Assembly (NCBI RefSeq): GCF_002910905.1 | Contig: NZ_NEUE01000304.1 | Location: 27,308-69,400 of the forward strand | Length of the DNA stretch: 42,093 nt | Direction of reading: 5' to 3' | DNA from: Streptomyces sp. SM11 | GTDB lineage: Bacteria > Actinomycetota > Actinomycetes > Streptomycetales > Streptomycetaceae | Part shown: positions 40,473 to 42,093 of the stretch, piece after piece | How positions within the stretch are numbered: the stretch's first letter is position 1 | Layout: every line of letters begins with the position of its first letter | Notes under the pieces: model-generated | Databases searched by the model: none | Seen by the model: the letters and a program-made list of their open reading frames with translations, nothing else | What the model was told of the DNA's origin: nothing | Program-made: the position numbers and the translations under genes

Positions 40473-40508
40473 CCCTTCGAGCCCTTCGAGCTTTTCGAGT
40501 TCTTCGAG
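40473..40508. repeat. 9-bp tandem repeat, four copies, right after the fadD-like stop
   Basis: CCCTTCGAG, CCCTTCGAG, CTTTTCGAG and TTCTTCGAG follow the TGA without a gap. It is noncoding. Confidence 0.9.
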
Positions 40509-40515
40509 CCGCACG

Positions 40516-40529
40516 TTTCACGTGAAACA
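40516..40529. promoter_or_regulatory. parS, ParB-binding centromere site
   Basis: GTTTCACGTGAAAC is the exact 14-bp Streptomyces parS consensus, a perfect palindrome in an intergenic region. In Streptomyces these sites cluster around oriC and load ParB for chromosome segregation. Confidence 0.9.
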
Positions 40530-40571
40530 GGGCGGGGACGGTACGGGAATCCCGTACCGTCCCCGCCCTGT
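40529..40571. terminator. Large bidirectional hairpin
   Basis: Two 21-base arms beginning CAGGGCGGGGACGG are perfect complements about a single central base. It lies between convergent genes and abuts parS. Confidence 0.85.
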
Positions 40572-40582
40572 CGCAGGTGTGG

Positions 40583-42093
40583 TCAGTTGGTGCCGATCTT
40601 CGCCAGCAGGTCGACGATCCGAGACTGGACCTCGTCGCTGGTCGACCGTTCCGCCAGGAAGAGAACGGTTTCGCCCGATGTGAGCCGAGGCAGCTCCGCA
40701 TGGTCCATCCCGGCCGAGGTGTAGACGACCAGCGGGGTGCGGTTCAGCTGCCCATTGGCCCGCAGCCAGTCGATGATCCCGGCGCGCCGGCGACGTACCT
40801 GCATCAGGTCCATCACCACGAGGTTCGGCCGCATCCGGCCCGCCAGGTCGACGGCCTCGCTGTCCGTCGCTGCGCGCGCCACCTGCATCCCGCGCCGCTC
40901 CAGGGTCTGCGTCAGCGCCACCGCGATCTCCTCGTGCTCCTCGATCAGGAGCACCCGGGAGGGATGCTGCTCGCTGTCGCGCGGGGCCAGCGCCTTGAGC
41001 AGGACGGCCGGGTCGGCCCCGTACGCGGCTTCCCGGGTCGCCTGACCCAGACCGGCGGTGACCAGCACCGGGACCTCGGCCGCGACGGCCGCCTGGCGTA
41101 GCGACTGCAGCGCGGTACGGGTGATGGGGCCGGTCAGCGGGTCGACGAAGAGCGCGGCGGGGAAGGCGGCGATCTGGGCGTCGACCTCCTCGCGGGAGTT
41201 CACGATCACCGGCCGGTAGCCCCGGTCGCTGAGCGCCTGCTGGGTCGGCACGTCGGGTGCGGGCCAGACCAGCAGCCGGCGCGGGTTGTCCAGCGGCTCG
41301 GGCGGCAGCTCGTCGTCGACCGGGTGCGGATGCGGCCGGTTGGCGACCTCGACCGCGCCCCCGGGGCCGTCCAGCGGCTCGGGCCCCTCGGCCCCTTCGT
41401 CGGGCGCCCCTATGGCGTACGCGCGCCCCTCCGCGACGGGCGGCGCGAGCAGCTGCCCCTCGCCGTAGCCGGTGCCGGGCCCGCCCTGCGCCGGCTGACC
41501 CGGTTGCCCGGCCTCCGGCGCCGGCCCCTGGGGCGGGGACGGGTTCTGCGGAGATCCGGGCATGGAGTCGGGTGCGGGTGCGGGAGTACCCGGCCGGTCC
41601 TGCTGGGCCGGTTCCTGCTGGCCACCGGCGGTCCGGGCCGGGGCGCGGTCGTTCTCCGGCGGGGCGGCGAGCTTGCGCCGCCGGCCGGCGCCGCCGAGGC
41701 TCTGGTGCGGCTGGTGCGGCTGGTTCTGCTGGTGCGCGAGGTGCTGGGCGAACGGCACGCCCTGGCCCAGCGTCCGCACGCTGAACGCCCTGCCCTGCGT
41801 CGAGTCGGGGTTGCTGCCGTCCGGCATCGGCTCCTCGGCGGGCAGCGGCTGCCGCCACGCGTCCGGGGCCGGGACGCCCGAGTCACCGTCGGCCGGGTGC
41901 GCGACGGCGGCGACGCCGGTGGTGTGGGCGGTCTGCCCGGTGCCGGTGCCGGTGCCTGCGGTCTGCCCGCTGTCGCCCCACGGCGCGTGGCCCGGCGCCT
42001 GAGCCGAACCCTGCGGTCCGCCACCGTCGGGCGGGCCGGGAAGGTGGTGCGGGCCGGGAGCGGCCGGGACGCCCTGCCCGGAGGTTCCGTCCG
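40583..42093 (-). CDS. Atypical tandem-receiver response regulator, 5' end outside the window
   Basis: The frame is open to the right edge, so the N-terminus is missing; ATG 41827 is internal or an alternative start. The visible N-terminal part (about 270 residues) is Pro/Gln/Gly-rich low complexity. Then come two receiver-like domains. The first is degenerate (RRLLVWPAPDVPTQQALSDRGY, with FVDPLTGP in place of the phosphorylation motif). The second has VLLIEEHEEI (acidic pair), VVMDLMQVRR (Asp) and VVYTSAG, but the conserved Lys appears as LAERS, without Lys. No output domain follows, so it is probably a protein-interaction switch. No histidine kinase is visible. Confidence 0.85.
   Translation of the reverse strand, partial: DGTSGQGVPAAPGPHHLPGPPDGGGPQGSAQAPGHAPWGDSGQTAGTGTGTGQTAHTTGVAAVAHPADGDSGVPAPDAWRQPLPAEEPMPDGSNPDSTQGRAFSVRTLGQGVPFAQHLAHQQNQPHQPHQSLGGAGRRRKLAAPPENDRAPARTAGGQQEPAQQDRPGTPAPAPDSMPGSPQNPSPPQGPAPEAGQPGQPAQGGPGTGYGEGQLLAPPVAEGRAYAIGAPDEGAEGPEPLDGPGGAVEVANRPHPHPVDDELPPEPLDNPRRLLVWPAPDVPTQQALSDRGYRPVIVNSREEVDAQIAAFPAALFVDPLTGPITRTALQSLRQAAVAAEVPVLVTAGLGQATREAAYGADPAVLLKALAPRDSEQHPSRVLLIEEHEEIAVALTQTLERRGMQVARAATDSEAVDLAGRMRPNLVVMDLMQVRRRRAGIIDWLRANGQLNRTPLVVYTSAGMDHAELPRLTSGETVLFLAERSTSDEVQSRIVDLLAKIGTN

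Overview
This window is high-GC actinobacterial chromosome, almost certainly Streptomyces. The signs are strong G/C bias at third codon positions, GTG starts, Tat and SEC-C proteins, several anti-sigma-type ATP-binding proteins, and gene order resembling the SCO3960-SCO4010 part of S. coelicolor (recalled, not searched). A perfect parS site (40516-40529) and a cluster of DnaA boxes (2418-2725) fit a position near oriC.

Layout. 37-3762: a HAD phosphatase translationally coupled to serS, a 691-base intergenic region with DnaA boxes, and pheA. 3879-10075: a minus-strand copper-handling and oxidase-maturation locus of membrane protein, YcnI, Sco, PCuAC chaperone, CopCD and a Tat-exported DyP peroxidase. 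10367-21112: conserved regulatory and housekeeping genes, namely two HATPase regulators, Xaa-Pro aminopeptidase, a GAF-PP2C protein, a primase-polymerase-like protein that lacks its acidic motif, a secreted protein, a SEC-C protein, a glycerophosphodiesterase and an HtrA protease.

21201-30683: a tRNA-Ser(UGA) gene whose 3' end hosts a 9.45 kb integrative and conjugative element (AICE, pSAM2/SLP1 type) bounded by 59-bp direct repeats. In order it carries an unrecognised membrane protein, a 65-bp-arm inverted repeat, a Pif-like Nudix protein divergent from a KorSA-like GntR repressor, a Pra-like protein, TraB (FtsK-type), Spd spread proteins, several very small proteins, a RepSA-type HUH initiator, Xis and Int. 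A palindrome, (A)CTCATGTACATGAG(T), lies both between the Nudix and GntR genes and in front of the pra-tra operon, and is the likely operator of the repressor. The element also supplies its own copy of the tRNA terminator next to attL, while the native copy lies beyond attR.

30792-42093: host DNA again, with a second, apparently intact prim-pol protein, a small secreted Asn/Ser/Gly-rich protein, a tightly overlapping five-gene operon matching the igr cholesterol side-chain operon of Mycobacterium tuberculosis (two acyl-CoA dehydrogenases, ChsH2-like MaoC/DUF35 fusion, ChsH1-like MaoC, Ltp2-like thiolase), a SigE-family sigma factor, an acyl-CoA synthetase behind an 18-bp palindrome, parS, and the C-terminal part of an atypical response regulator that runs off the right edge.

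A recurring oddity is short tandem repeats. Four genes (PP2C, the 17637 ATPase, the sigma factor and the acyl-CoA synthetase) have 3-4 tandem copies beginning at or immediately after the stop codon, and two proteins contain in-frame 15-bp repeats.
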